DNA from: Bacillota bacterium
GTDB lineage: Bacteria > Bacillota_I > Bacilli_A > RF39 > UBA660
DNA length: 64,000 bases
Reading direction: 5' to 3'
Assembly: GCA_015059405.1 (NCBI GenBank)
Contig: SVAL01000012.1
Location: forward strand, 1 to 64,000
Shown here: positions 34,702 through 44,408 of the stretch, piece by piece
Numbering within the stretch: position 1 is the first letter of the stretch
Layout: every line of letters begins with the position of its first letter
Program-made: the position numbers and the translations under genes
Notes under the pieces: generated by a model
The model's input: the letters and a program-made list of their open reading frames with translations, nothing else
Told to the model about the DNA's origin: nothing
The model's database searches: none

Positions 34702-37309
34702 ATTTAGCTTCGTACCAATCATTTCCTTTATTAATATCTACTTTTAAAGGAACATTTAATTTATATGTATTTTCCATTATATCTGTAACTATTTTCTCTA
34801 CAAGTTCTTCTTCATCTTTTATAACATTAAATACAAGTTCATCGTGTACTTGTAGTAACATTTTACTTTTTAGATTTTGTTTATTAAACTCTTCATATAT
34901 TTCAATCATAGCTTTTTTTAGAATATCTGCGGCACTTCCTTGAATTGGTGTATTTTTAGCCATTCTTTCACCACTTTGACGAATCATGTAGTTTTTATTA
35001 TTTAGTTCATCTATTATTCTTCTTCTATTCATAATTGTTTTTACATAACCATCTCGATGTGCATTTTCAACTATTTCATCCATAAATTCTTTAATAGTTG
35101 GGAATGTTTCTAAGTAATTATCAATAAACTTTTTAGCGCTTACTACATCAATATGTAAATCTTCACTTAAACCAAAACTACTAATTCCATAAAGAATTCC
35201 AAAGTTTACTGCTTTTGCTTGTCTTCTCATGTTGGAATCAACTTTGTCTAGTGGAAGGCCAAAAATATCACTTGCCGTTTTAGCGTGAATATCTAAATCT
35301 TTCTCAAAAGCTTCAATCATATTTCTTGCATTAGACATATGAGCAAAAACTCTTAATTCGATTTGGGAATAGTCACTTGATAAAAGAAGAGAGTCTTCTT
35401 CTGGGATAAAGGCTTTTCTAATTAGTTTTCCTTCTTCAGTACGAATTGGTATATTTTGAAGGTTAGGATTAGATGATGATAATCTTCCTGTTTTAGTTAG
35501 AGTTTGATTAAAGCAAGTATGAATTTTTCCATCATTATCTATTTCAGAAATTAATCCTATTATGTAATTATTATAAAGTTTAGTTAGACTACGATATTCT
35601 TCAATTAAAGCAATTATTGGATGAGTATCCATTAATTTATCAAGTATTTCTTTGCTTGTAGAAAAACCATCAGCTTTTATTTTTTTAGGATATGGTAGTC
35701 CCATTTGAATGAATAATACTTCTCCTAATTGTTTTGGAGATGAAATATTAAATTCAGTACCACTTAAAATAAATATTTGCGAAGATATATCTTCAATCTT
35801 GTTTTTTAATTCATTACCCATTTCTAATAAATATTCTTTATTCACTCTTATTCCAGTAATTTCCATATCAGCAAGAACTTCTATAAGTGGCATTTCAAGT
35901 TTAGAAAATAAGTTATAACTATTTTCTTCTTCTAATTTTTTTATAAATTCGTCTTTCTTTTCATATATAAACTTTGCTTTTAAACAAGCATTTTTAGCTA
36001 CTACCTCAATATCAGGTAATGATAGTTTAGCAAGTGAACCAAATTCTTTTTCATAGAAATCAATATTATAATCATGATTATTCATTAGATAAGAAATATC
36101 ATCTTTTATATTTTGATTTAATATATAAGCGGCTACCATCATATCAAAATCTATATTTGATACTTTTAAATTATATCTTGATAATACATAAATTAATTTT
36201 TTTAAATCATATGTTGATTTATTATAGGAACTATTTAGGATTGTTGGATTTTTTTCTAAGACTTCAAATGGAATATAATAAGATATATCTTTATTATAGA
36301 TAGATATACCTAGTGGTTTATCTTTATGATAATCATATCCAAAAGTTTCTAAATAAATAGAAAAGTCATCTTTTAAAATTATATCATCCATATTACTTAT
36401 AATTTTGTAGTCTATATCCATTATATTTTCACGAATATTTTCTTCTTTAATATCTAGTTTTTTTATTAAAGAGTAAAATTCTAATTCATTTAAAAGATCT
36501 ATATATTTTAAAGTATCTATTCCATTATATTTAATTTTAGAAAAATCAGTGTCGATAGGAACATCTTTATATATTGTTGCAAGATCATAACTCATAAAGG
36601 CATCATCACGACTAGCAATTAACTTATCTTTTAATTTTCCTTTAACTGTTTCAACATTATTATAAAGATTACCTAATGTACCATATTCTTGAAGAAGTTT
36701 AATTGCTGTTTTTTCACCTACACCAGCTACACCTGGTATATTATCACTAGAATCACCCATAAGAGCTTTTAAATCTACCATACGAGGTGGTTCTATACCA
36801 TATGTTTTTATAAATTCTTCTTTAGTCATACGAATATAGTCATTTGTCTTTAATAATTTTACTTCTACTTCATCATTTATTAATTGAAGAAGATCTTTAT
36901 CACTAGAGATGATTGTTGCTGTATACTCTTTATCTTCAGTTGCTTTCTTTGCAAAAGTACCAATAATATCATCTGCTTCATAATTATCTATTTCAAAATA
37001 ATGAAATCCCATTGCTTCTACTAATTGTTTAGCTACTGGAAATTGCATTTTTAATTCATCAGGTGTTTCACTTCGTCCACCTTTATAATTATCATATTTT
37101 TCATGTCTAAAAGTCTTTCCTTTATCAAATGCTATCATTACATACTCTGGATTTTCTTCATTAATAATTTTATTCATCATATTAATAAGACCATATAATG
37201 CATTAGTAGGAAATCCTTTACTATTTTTCATAATATTACCAGTATATGCAGTTGCATAATAACTACGAAATAATATATTATTACCATCTATTAAAAGTAC
37301 TTTTTTCAT
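34700..37309 (-). CDS. polA: DNA polymerase I
   Basis: Repair and Okazaki-fragment polymerase. 5'-3' exonuclease about 1-285 (LLIDGNNILFRSYYA, AFDKGKTFRHEKY, GDSSDNIPGVAGVGEKTA), a 3'-5' exonuclease-like domain with degenerate catalytic positions (DFDMMVAAYIL), and the polymerase from about 480: LLSSDYSQIELRVFAHMS, RRQAKAVNFGILYGIS and LQVHDELVF. At 869 residues it resembles the Bacillus enzyme lacking proofreading. The ATG at 37309 follows GGTGAT; the GTG nine bases upstream is within that site. Confidence 0.97.
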   Translation of the reverse strand: MKKVLLIDGNNILFRSYYATAYTGNIMKNSKGFPTNALYGLINMMNKIINEENPEYVMIAFDKGKTFRHEKYDNYKGGRSETPDELKMQFPVAKQLVEAMGFHYFEIDNYEADDIIGTFAKKATEDKEYTATIISSDKDLLQLINDEVEVKLLKTNDYIRMTKEEFIKTYGIEPPRMVDLKALMGDSSDNIPGVAGVGEKTAIKLLQEYGTLGNLYNNVETVKGKLKDKLIASRDDAFMSYDLATIYKDVPIDTDFSKIKYNGIDTLKYIDLLNELEFYSLIKKLDIKEENIRENIMDIDYKIISNMDDIILKDDFSIYLETFGYDYHKDKPLGISIYNKDISYYIPFEVLEKNPTILNSSYNKSTYDLKKLIYVLSRYNLKVSNIDFDMMVAAYILNQNIKDDISYLMNNHDYNIDFYEKEFGSLAKLSLPDIEVVAKNACLKAKFIYEKKDEFIKKLEEENSYNLFSKLEMPLIEVLADMEITGIRVNKEYLLEMGNELKNKIEDISSQIFILSGTEFNISSPKQLGEVLFIQMGLPYPKKIKADGFSTSKEILDKLMDTHPIIALIEEYRSLTKLYNNYIIGLISEIDNDGKIHTCFNQTLTKTGRLSSSNPNLQNIPIRTEEGKLIRKAFIPEEDSLLLSSDYSQIELRVFAHMSNARNMIEAFEKDLDIHAKTASDIFGLPLDKVDSNMRRQAKAVNFGILYGISSFGLSEDLHIDVVSAKKFIDNYLETFPTIKEFMDEIVENAHRDGYVKTIMNRRRIIDELNNKNYMIRQSGERMAKNTPIQGSAADILKKAMIEIYEEFNKQNLKSKMLLQVHDELVFNVIKDEEELVEKIVTDIMENTYKLNVPLKVDINKGNDWYEAK

Positions 37310-37354
37310 CTTTATCACCTATTAATTATTATAGCATTATAGATATTATTTAAA

Positions 37355-37387
37355 AAGAAAAACAAGTACTTTTATTGTACTTGTTTT
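37355..37387 (-). terminator. Terminator of T4SS-like operon B
   Basis: Arms AAAACAAGTAC (37359-37369) and GTACTTGTTTT (37377-37387). The same stem, followed by the same TAATTTTAAGGATTATT, ends the paralogous operon near 40814. Confidence 0.9.
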
Positions 37388-37391
37388 AATT

Positions 37392-39467
37392 TTAAGGATT
37401 ATTATTGTTATTACGTTGTAAGTCAACTTGTTGTCTCATATGTTCAATATGTTCTGTTGAAATTTCTGAGTATACATTTATTTCTTCAGTATTAGTTACA
37501 ACTTGATCTAGTTGTTGTGTAACTTTTTGTGTTGCATCTTCAACTGTTGTATTAACTCTTTCTATTTCTTGAGTAACTTTTTGTGTAGCATCATCTACTG
37601 CATTATTTACTCTTGTACCATATACTTGGTTAACTACTTGAGTAATTGTTTCTTCAGATGCAGCTACTCTATTACCAATAACTTGGTTAACAATTTGGTC
37701 AACTTCAGTTGGAGTTACATTAGCAGGATCTTTAACAACTTGTTTAATTACTTGTTCTACTTCACTTGGTGAAACATCGAATCTTTCACCAAGAACTTGA
37801 TTAACTGTTTGAGTAACAGTACCTACATCAACAGATTGACCAGTTGAAGTAATAGCAGAAAGTTGCCCATTTACTTTAGCAGTAACTTCCCCTGGATCAC
37901 CAAACATTTGCGCAATAACATTTGCTTTGATATCTTTCATTGGTGTATCTTTTGGAAGTGACTCAATAACGCGTTCAGTAACATTACGAGTAACATCTTC
38001 TTCTCTTTGTTTTTGTGCACGTCTTTCTTCTTCACGTTTAGCTTCATCTGCTTTAGCTTTATCAGCTTGTTGTTGTTGTTGTTGAGTAACACCTTGATAT
38101 CCTCTTGTTGCTGCACCAGTAAATTGGTTAGAATTCATTGCAGCTCCAAGAATTCCACTCATACCAGCTTTGCTGGCATTTAAAGTTCCCATTAGGCCAG
38201 GTTTCTTTTGAGCAACATCTTTCTTTGCTTGATCCCATTTTTTACCAGCTTTAGTTGCACCAAATGCAGCTTTACCAGTACCTATAGCACCACCTACAGC
38301 AGCACCACCCATAGCGATTGCTCCCATAGCAGCACCTTTTACCATTCCACCTACTTGTTTTAATAATCCACCTGCATTACCTTCTTGTTCGAAGTCTAAT
38401 CCAAATACTTGACCTACAAGTTTTGGTAGATCCATCATAAAGCCAATTACAGCCATGATAATAAATGCTCTAAGTAGATAGTCATCACTTGCTAGTAATG
38501 AACCTTTTACATATAAATTATTTTTATCAGATGTCATTAAAACTGTAATAAATATTACAAACCATAGAGCAAGAACTCTAATAAAGAGCATGAAATATGT
38601 TCCAAGTATACCTGTTTTCCATGCTTTAAAGACACCATCATCAGCACCATTAATCATATATTCTATCATCGCAATTGGTGCTAGCATTTGATACATTAAC
38701 ATTCTTAAGAATCTTGTTATAACATCAAGTGTATACTTAATTAATATATATAATACGTAACATAAGCAGAAAGTTGATAATAAATAGAAATAATCATATT
38801 CATATTCCCCAACTAAGAAACCATCTTTTTTCAAAGTACTAAGACCAGATAAGTCTCCATCAGCTAAAGCGTTTTCATACTCTGTTTTAGTTTTACTTGA
38901 TGCATTTTCACCAGGACTTATAAATCCTGCTAATACATAAGTACCTATGTATTTTCCACCATCTTTTTGTTTTTCTTTTACAGCATCGAGCATATCTGCC
39001 GGTACTATTACTTGTTGAATAATATTATCTTGTAATATGTGTGCTTGTAAATCTAATGCTAAGTCAAATAATGTTGGAATAAAGATAATTCCCATCAATC
39101 CAATAATAACTCTTTTAACTAAAGCATTAACACCTATTTTATTATCTCCTACTAAATCTGGATTAATTAAATATTTAATAATTAACATCATAAGTCGGAA
39201 GAACATAATTACTCCGATAAAGACATAAACATTTTTAAGTAACGCATTTACTACATCTTCATTAAACATATCTCCATTAAGTACTTGTAAAAAGTACTCA
39301 TAAACTCTAGCAATTACATTTACTAGTAAAGTGTCTATATCAAATCCTATTGTTCTTAATACGAATTTCCATCCACCACTAAAGAACCAAATAATTACAC
39401 TTAACTGAGAAATTTGTCCTATTAATTGTAGACCTAGAAACACCCATTGGACTGGATCCATTCCCAT
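37392..39467 (-). CDS. VirB6/TrbL-like polytopic membrane protein, copy B
   Basis: 691 residues. About seven membrane segments lie in residues 10-350, including VYVFIGVIMFFRLMMLIIKY and YFMLFIRVLALWFVIFITVL, in the TrbL/VirB6 manner. A Gly/Ala-rich stretch (about 365-400), a QQQQQQ run near 465 and a charged coiled coil follow. The last 170 residues hold repeats such as ITQVVNQVYGTRV and VEQVIKQVVKDPANV. VirB6-like proteins form the inner-membrane channel of type IV secretion systems; that role here is inference. It starts two bases after copy B of the pilin-like gene and is paralogous to 40847-43054. Confidence 0.75.
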   Translation of the reverse strand: MGMDPVQWVFLGLQLIGQISQLSVIIWFFSGGWKFVLRTIGFDIDTLLVNVIARVYEYFLQVLNGDMFNEDVVNALLKNVYVFIGVIMFFRLMMLIIKYLINPDLVGDNKIGVNALVKRVIIGLMGIIFIPTLFDLALDLQAHILQDNIIQQVIVPADMLDAVKEKQKDGGKYIGTYVLAGFISPGENASSKTKTEYENALADGDLSGLSTLKKDGFLVGEYEYDYFYLLSTFCLCYVLYILIKYTLDVITRFLRMLMYQMLAPIAMIEYMINGADDGVFKAWKTGILGTYFMLFIRVLALWFVIFITVLMTSDKNNLYVKGSLLASDDYLLRAFIIMAVIGFMMDLPKLVGQVFGLDFEQEGNAGGLLKQVGGMVKGAAMGAIAMGGAAVGGAIGTGKAAFGATKAGKKWDQAKKDVAQKKPGLMGTLNASKAGMSGILGAAMNSNQFTGAATRGYQGVTQQQQQQADKAKADEAKREEERRAQKQREEDVTRNVTERVIESLPKDTPMKDIKANVIAQMFGDPGEVTAKVNGQLSAITSTGQSVDVGTVTQTVNQVLGERFDVSPSEVEQVIKQVVKDPANVTPTEVDQIVNQVIGNRVAASEETITQVVNQVYGTRVNNAVDDATQKVTQEIERVNTTVEDATQKVTQQLDQVVTNTEEINVYSEISTEHIEHMRQQVDLQRNNNNNP

Positions 39468-39469
39468 AA

Positions 39470-40717
39470 TTAAACCCTCCCAACCATATCAATAATACAT
39501 TTTATTGATTGAATTGCACTTATTTCATCTTCAGTTGATCCTGAATCAACTTTTACTGTTGTTAATAGTATTTGTAATATTAATGGTAAGAAGAATATTA
39601 CTAAAGCTGATACAAATCTTACAATAATCTTCGTTTTTTGTTTTGGTAATTCTTCATCAAGATTTCCTGCGATTACTAACTTACCAATGTCAAGTCCTAT
39701 TAATAATATTAATAAAACTGGTGCTACTAATTGCACTATTCCTATTATTTTAGCTAAATCTTTTGATGTTTGAGGCATTATCTTTGTACATAATTCACCT
39801 GAATCGGTATTTTGAGGTGCACTTCCATCACCATTAAATACAAATCTTCGATATTTACTTTTCTCACTACTTGACAATGCTTTATATGCAGACTCTGATT
39901 TTTCAGTTGTTCTAATATCATTAAAGTAATATGACATTGTTCCATTATTTCCACTATAACTTTTTGGATCTGCATCACTGAAATATAAAACTGCTGGTTT
40001 ACTAGACGTAGTAATTGCATTTGTTTTATTTTGACTTTGAGCAAGAATTAAACTTCCATACTTCAATATTGTGATATATTGTGGTTTAGAAATAGCTTGT
40101 GTTACTTCTCCCTCTGCTTTTTCTTCTTCTTGTTTATAATTATAAACCGCATCTGGTTGACCTGCTTTATCTGTTAAAATATAATTTTCTGATACTAGTC
40201 CATATGTATCTCTAACTTTATTTGCACGATCAGAAGTAGGTTTTTGCCACCACCAAAAGTAATCTTTCCAAGTTTCACTAAAATCAGCATCATCAAAAGC
40301 TACATCAGAAAATGATGTAAACTTTAAATATGTTGTCGTTTGACCTTCAGAGTCGTCTCCCTTATCAGATACGATTGATTTTGTTAAATAAGGATAACAC
40401 CTTTTATAAGCAGCAGATCCTCTTCTAGTATCTGGAGTATATATTGGTGTACCATTTGTTTGTGAATAAACAAGTGTACTAGATGATGTATTAGATACAG
40501 AATCGGCACCTTTTAAATTATATGTATACTTATTAGTTGCCCATTTACCTGTATAGTCATTATAAGAATATTCAAATAAACTACCATCACTATAAACACA
40601 TTCAATAACTACACCTTTCCAATCAATATTTGCAGCTTTTACACTTTCTATTTTTATAAAAAACATTCCGATTAAAATAAATATAAATAATAATATATGT
40701 TTCTTGAATGACTTCAT
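39470..40717 (-). CDS. Exported protein with VirB2/TrbC-like membrane hairpin, copy B
   Basis: 415 residues. Signal peptide about 1-28, then about 280 residues of extracellular domain starting with VVIECVYSDGSLFEY. Two C-terminal hydrophobic segments, LVAPVLLILLIGLDIGKLVIAG and FVSALVIFFLPLILQILL, flank a basic loop (EELPKQKTK). That hairpin recalls pilin-like TrbC/VirB2 subunits, though those lack such a large ectodomain. AGGGGAG precedes the ATG. It is paralogous to 43080-44393 and begins operon B with its own promoter. Function unknown. Confidence 0.72.
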   Translation of the reverse strand: MKSFKKHILLFIFILIGMFFIKIESVKAANIDWKGVVIECVYSDGSLFEYSYNDYTGKWATNKYTYNLKGADSVSNTSSSTLVYSQTNGTPIYTPDTRRGSAAYKRCYPYLTKSIVSDKGDDSEGQTTTYLKFTSFSDVAFDDADFSETWKDYFWWWQKPTSDRANKVRDTYGLVSENYILTDKAGQPDAVYNYKQEEEKAEGEVTQAISKPQYITILKYGSLILAQSQNKTNAITTSSKPAVLYFSDADPKSYSGNNGTMSYYFNDIRTTEKSESAYKALSSSEKSKYRRFVFNGDGSAPQNTDSGELCTKIMPQTSKDLAKIIGIVQLVAPVLLILLIGLDIGKLVIAGNLDEELPKQKTKIIVRFVSALVIFFLPLILQILLTTVKVDSGSTEDEISAIQSIKCIIDMVGRV

Positions 40718-40753
40718 AAGGCACTCCCCTTCTACTATTCTCTACTATATATA

Positions 40754-40782
40754 ATTATAAAATAGTTTATATTTTTTTTCAA
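40754..40782 (-). promoter_or_regulatory. Promoter of T4SS-like operon B
   Basis: TTGAAA (40777-40782 on the minus strand), a 17-base spacer and TATAAT (40754-40759). Confidence 0.75.
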
Positions 40783-40813
40783 TCTAAACTCTATCAATCT
40801 TAAATTTATTTAC

Positions 40814-40842
40814 AAAAAAACAAGTACGATTGTACTTGTTTT
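40814..40842 (-). terminator. Terminator of T4SS-like operon A
   Basis: Arms AAAACAAGTAC (40817-40827) and GTACTTGTTTT (40832-40842) around GATT, T-run on the minus strand. Arms identical to those of the operon B terminator. Confidence 0.9.
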
Positions 40843-40846
40843 AATT

Positions 40847-43054
40847 TTAAGGATTATTTCTATTATTCATGTTGTTTTTCATATTCTCAGTATACTCAGC
40901 AGTTAAATCTGTAAAGACATGAATTTCTTCAATATTTGTATTCATTGTTTTTACTTCATCATTTATTTCTCTTGAAATATTAACTTGTTGTTCAATCTTT
41001 TCAGTTAAATTCTTTTGTACATCTATTGATTGTTCAATTTCTTGAGTAACCTTTTGAGTCGCATCTTCTACTGCATTATTTACTCTTGTACCATATACTT
41101 GGTTAACTACTTGAGTAATAGTTTGATCTGCTTCTGCTCTTTGCCCAATTACTTGGTTAACAATTTGTTCAACTTCACCAGGTGTTACATTTGCTGGATC
41201 CTTAACAACTTGTTTTACAACTTGTTCTACTTCATCAGGAGCAACATTAAATTTTTCACCAAGCACTTGTTTTACGGTTTGAGTTACTTCTCCTACATCA
41301 CTAATTCCAGAAGAATCTAATATTCCACGCACCTTAGCAGTTACTTCACCTGGATCACCATATATTTGTGCTCTTGCCATCATTGTAAAATCTTCTTTTG
41401 AGACATTTCTATCTGCTGTTTCAGCAAGACGTTCTATAACATTGCGATAAACATCTTCTTTTCTTTCTTTTTGTGCCTGTGCCTCTTTTTCTCTTTCTTT
41501 ACTTTCTTGTTTTGCTTTACTATCAATACCTTTTTGTTCTTGTTGTTGTGCTGAGTATCCTTTATATGCTGTACCTGTTACAGAATTCGAATTCATTGCA
41601 GCACTTACTATTCCACCTAATGCAGCATTTCTATGCTCTTTTAAATTATTATCACTAGCAGCTTGATTTAGTGCACGTGCACCAGCTGTTAATTTAGAAT
41701 TATGTAGTTTTTCCATTGCTTTGCTATTACCAATTTTTTGACCAAGTTTAGAATTTTTCATCTTATCGCCAAGCTTACTTCCTAAACCTGTTGCTTGATT
41801 CAATGTTTTACCGGCTGCTTTTGCTGAACCGATAGCACCACCAATTGCAGCTCCACCTACAGCTAAACCACCCATTGCAACACCTTTGGCAGCTCCACCA
41901 ACTTTTTGCATTAATCCTTTTACAGTTGCATCTTGTTCTAAATCTAGTCCAAATAAATCAGAGAAGAATTTTGGTAAATCCATCAATACTGCAAGTAAAC
42001 CTAATACAATAATTCCTCTTAATAAATAGTCGGTATTACCATTAGAAATGTATAGTAAACTATCTTCACAAATTCCATCAGCGCCTACTGTAGTACAATT
42101 TTTGTTCATTAATACAGCTATGAAGGCTATAAACCATATACTAAATATTCTAACAAATAACATAGCATAAACTGATATAGTCGTTTTTAGCCAATTTTTA
42201 AACATCTCTTTTGAATCACCATTAATCATATAATCTGATATGGCAAGCGGACCCATCATTTGTAATAGGAACAATTTAAACATACGTACTACTACATCTA
42301 TACAATATTTGATTACTAAGTACAATACATATACTAATACTACGCTTGATGCGATTGGGAAATAGTCAAAAGCATAATCACCATTAAATTTTACATTGAT
42401 ATCTCCTGCAACATTTGGATCCATAGCTTTTATTGCTTGATCATATTTTTTTTGAATATTTTTATCTGTTACCCTATTTTTATCTAAACTCCAAAAAGCT
42501 TGGTGTACATTGAATGCTAACAGTCTACCTATCTTGGTATCATATTTTTCAAACTCTTTAACACCATCTTCAGAAAGAAGTACTTTACCAAAGAGGTTAT
42601 CATTTAAAACTGCTTTTTGTACGCCTAGAGCTAAATCAAATATAGTTGGTAAAAATAACATACCACACATTCCTGTAATAACTCTTTTTATCAATGCTGA
42701 TGTTCCTACTTTATCATCTGAAACTAATTCAGGACTAATTAAGTATTTCATAAGTAACATTAATAATTTTAATACAGCAAAGAGTGATACAAAGATGTAT
42801 ACTCTTGACATAACATCATTAATTACATCAGGTGCAAATATTTGTCCACCTAAAATCTTTTCAAAATATGAGTAGAATTGGTCAATATATTTTAGTAAGA
42901 TTTTATCAAGCCAAAATGATATCAATCTTATCATGTCTAACCATCCACCACCAAATACTAAATATGTTAATACATATAATTCAGTTCCAGTTAGTAATAG
43001 TTGTCCAATTAATTCTGCCCATGTAACTATATCCGTAATAACACTTACTGGCAT
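40847..43054 (-). CDS. VirB6/TrbL-like polytopic membrane protein, copy A
   Basis: 735 residues, same architecture as copy B: about seven N-terminal membrane segments (VYIFVSLFAVLKLLMLLMKY, YAMLFVRIFSIWFIAFIAVL), then GLDLEQDATVKGLMQKVGG and a Gly/Ala-rich stretch, a coiled coil, and the repeat-rich tail VKQVVKDPANVTPGEVEQIV, ITQVVNQVYGTRVNN. The tail is nearly identical to copy B, more so than the membrane part. AGGAAGTGAT before the ATG. It follows copy A of the pilin-like gene by 25 bases. Likely a secretion or conjugation channel subunit; no partner ATPase is visible here. Confidence 0.75.
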   Translation of the reverse strand: MPVSVITDIVTWAELIGQLLLTGTELYVLTYLVFGGGWLDMIRLISFWLDKILLKYIDQFYSYFEKILGGQIFAPDVINDVMSRVYIFVSLFAVLKLLMLLMKYLISPELVSDDKVGTSALIKRVITGMCGMLFLPTIFDLALGVQKAVLNDNLFGKVLLSEDGVKEFEKYDTKIGRLLAFNVHQAFWSLDKNRVTDKNIQKKYDQAIKAMDPNVAGDINVKFNGDYAFDYFPIASSVVLVYVLYLVIKYCIDVVVRMFKLFLLQMMGPLAISDYMINGDSKEMFKNWLKTTISVYAMLFVRIFSIWFIAFIAVLMNKNCTTVGADGICEDSLLYISNGNTDYLLRGIIVLGLLAVLMDLPKFFSDLFGLDLEQDATVKGLMQKVGGAAKGVAMGGLAVGGAAIGGAIGSAKAAGKTLNQATGLGSKLGDKMKNSKLGQKIGNSKAMEKLHNSKLTAGARALNQAASDNNLKEHRNAALGGIVSAAMNSNSVTGTAYKGYSAQQQEQKGIDSKAKQESKEREKEAQAQKERKEDVYRNVIERLAETADRNVSKEDFTMMARAQIYGDPGEVTAKVRGILDSSGISDVGEVTQTVKQVLGEKFNVAPDEVEQVVKQVVKDPANVTPGEVEQIVNQVIGQRAEADQTITQVVNQVYGTRVNNAVEDATQKVTQEIEQSIDVQKNLTEKIEQQVNISREINDEVKTMNTNIEEIHVFTDLTAEYTENMKNNMNNRNNP

Positions 43055-43079
43055 TTTTCATCACTTCCTTATCCAAACT

Positions 43080-44393
43080 TTAATTATCTTGTCTTTCTTC
43101 TGCTTTATCTCTTATTTCTTCTTCGGCTGCTGTTGTATCTTGATTCCATAAACAACTAACATCTCCAAAATCAGTTCCATATTGATCATTGATTACTAAA
43201 CCGATTATAAGTGGTACAAAGAAGAATACTACAGCAACAATAAACCTTGCTAAAATTAATTTCTTTTTCTTTGGAAGTTCTTCTTCTATATCCCCAGCTA
43301 ACACCATTTTACTAATATCCAATCCAGTTAGAACAATTAATAAAATTGGTACTAAAAATTGTAAATATTTAATAATTAATGCTATCCAAACTGCAGTTTC
43401 TGGAATAACTTCACAAATTGAAGTTCCTTTCTTTTGTTGAACTGGATAATCATCTAAGTTAATAGAAATATATAATGTATATCCTGTAGGACAATCCATA
43501 TAATTTCTTATATATTCATCAGTTGTTTCCAAACCAAATCTAGTCGCACTAGATGAGGTGTGATTTTTTCTAGTGAATTTAAATTTAATACTATTTTTTT
43601 CTGTTTCTGTTAATTTTTGTGATGCTTGAAAACAAACACCACGTTTATTTTCTTCTGCTGATGTTGCAAAAGACATATTGAAATTTGTTGTTTCTCCATC
43701 TTTTTCAGCTACATTAAATGTACTACCATCATCTTTAGTATAATTAGATACCATAAAATATTCTGGAGTACTAGCCGCCTGAGCACCTTCACTTTTAAAT
43801 GCCCATTGTAAATTAGGTTCAACATAGTTATCAAAATTTATTCTTTCGGCTACTAAGTAAAACTTAAAATCAGTTCTTTTACCATCTCTACCCCATATAC
43901 CTAATCTTTTTGATAAAGGTGTATCATTTCTGATAAGAAATGCTTTTGAACCAGCACCTGTAGCACTAAATCCAAAGTAATCTTCTTTTCCTTTTGTATC
44001 ATCATTTAATCCTTCTATCCAGCTATTCATATCTGACTGATTTAATGTATATACAATATACTGTAATGAATTTCCATCATCATCCCATTGATTTGTTACC
44101 ATATAATGTATTGTTGATGGACATGATACTGCTTTTAATGCATTTTTTGCTGCTGTTGCCTCGTTATAGACAACTATGTTTGATGTTTGATATGGTGGTG
44201 TTATGGCTCTCGCCAAATTAAAGTCATCTATATCAACACCATATGTTGTACCATCATAATATATTTCTGCTGTTATACCATTTTCATATACACATTCTAA
44301 CGATACATCACCAGTTTGAATTTTTGCCGCTTTGATGTGCATTGGTAAAATTAAAAACATTAAAGTTATTAAAAATAATATTTTTTTATTCAT
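43080..44393 (-). CDS. Exported protein with VirB2/TrbC-like membrane hairpin, copy A
   Basis: 437 residues. Signal peptide about 1-22, extracellular domain starting DVSLECVYENGITAEIYYDG with scattered Cys, then two C-terminal hydrophobic segments (FLVPILLIVLTGLDISKMVL and IVAVVFFFVPLIIGLV) around EELPKKKK, and a short acidic tail. It matches copy B at both ends; the central ectodomain diverges strongly. It lies 15 bases after the single-pass protein and 25 before its VirB6-like partner. The pilin-like reading comes only from the C-terminal hairpin. Confidence 0.72.
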   Translation of the reverse strand: MNKKILFLITLMFLILPMHIKAAKIQTGDVSLECVYENGITAEIYYDGTTYGVDIDDFNLARAITPPYQTSNIVVYNEATAAKNALKAVSCPSTIHYMVTNQWDDDGNSLQYIVYTLNQSDMNSWIEGLNDDTKGKEDYFGFSATGAGSKAFLIRNDTPLSKRLGIWGRDGKRTDFKFYLVAERINFDNYVEPNLQWAFKSEGAQAASTPEYFMVSNYTKDDGSTFNVAEKDGETTNFNMSFATSAEENKRGVCFQASQKLTETEKNSIKFKFTRKNHTSSSATRFGLETTDEYIRNYMDCPTGYTLYISINLDDYPVQQKKGTSICEVIPETAVWIALIIKYLQFLVPILLIVLTGLDISKMVLAGDIEEELPKKKKLILARFIVAVVFFFVPLIIGLVINDQYGTDFGDVSCLWNQDTTAAEEEIRDKAEERQDN

Positions 44394-44408
44394 TTTACAT
44401 CCTCTTTT

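Noticed and set aside
37512-37772. Plus-strand Cys/Phe-rich ORF opposite the repeat tail of VirB6-like copy B (similar one at 41030-41320)
   Set aside because: Both arise from the reverse complement of the conserved Val/Gln repeat tail; their similarity comes from the paralogous coding strand.
37512-41320. Repeated DNA in the two VirB6-like tails as a CRISPR array or insertion sequence
   Set aside because: The repeats are in-frame protein repeats of paralogous genes with no regular spacers and no transposase.
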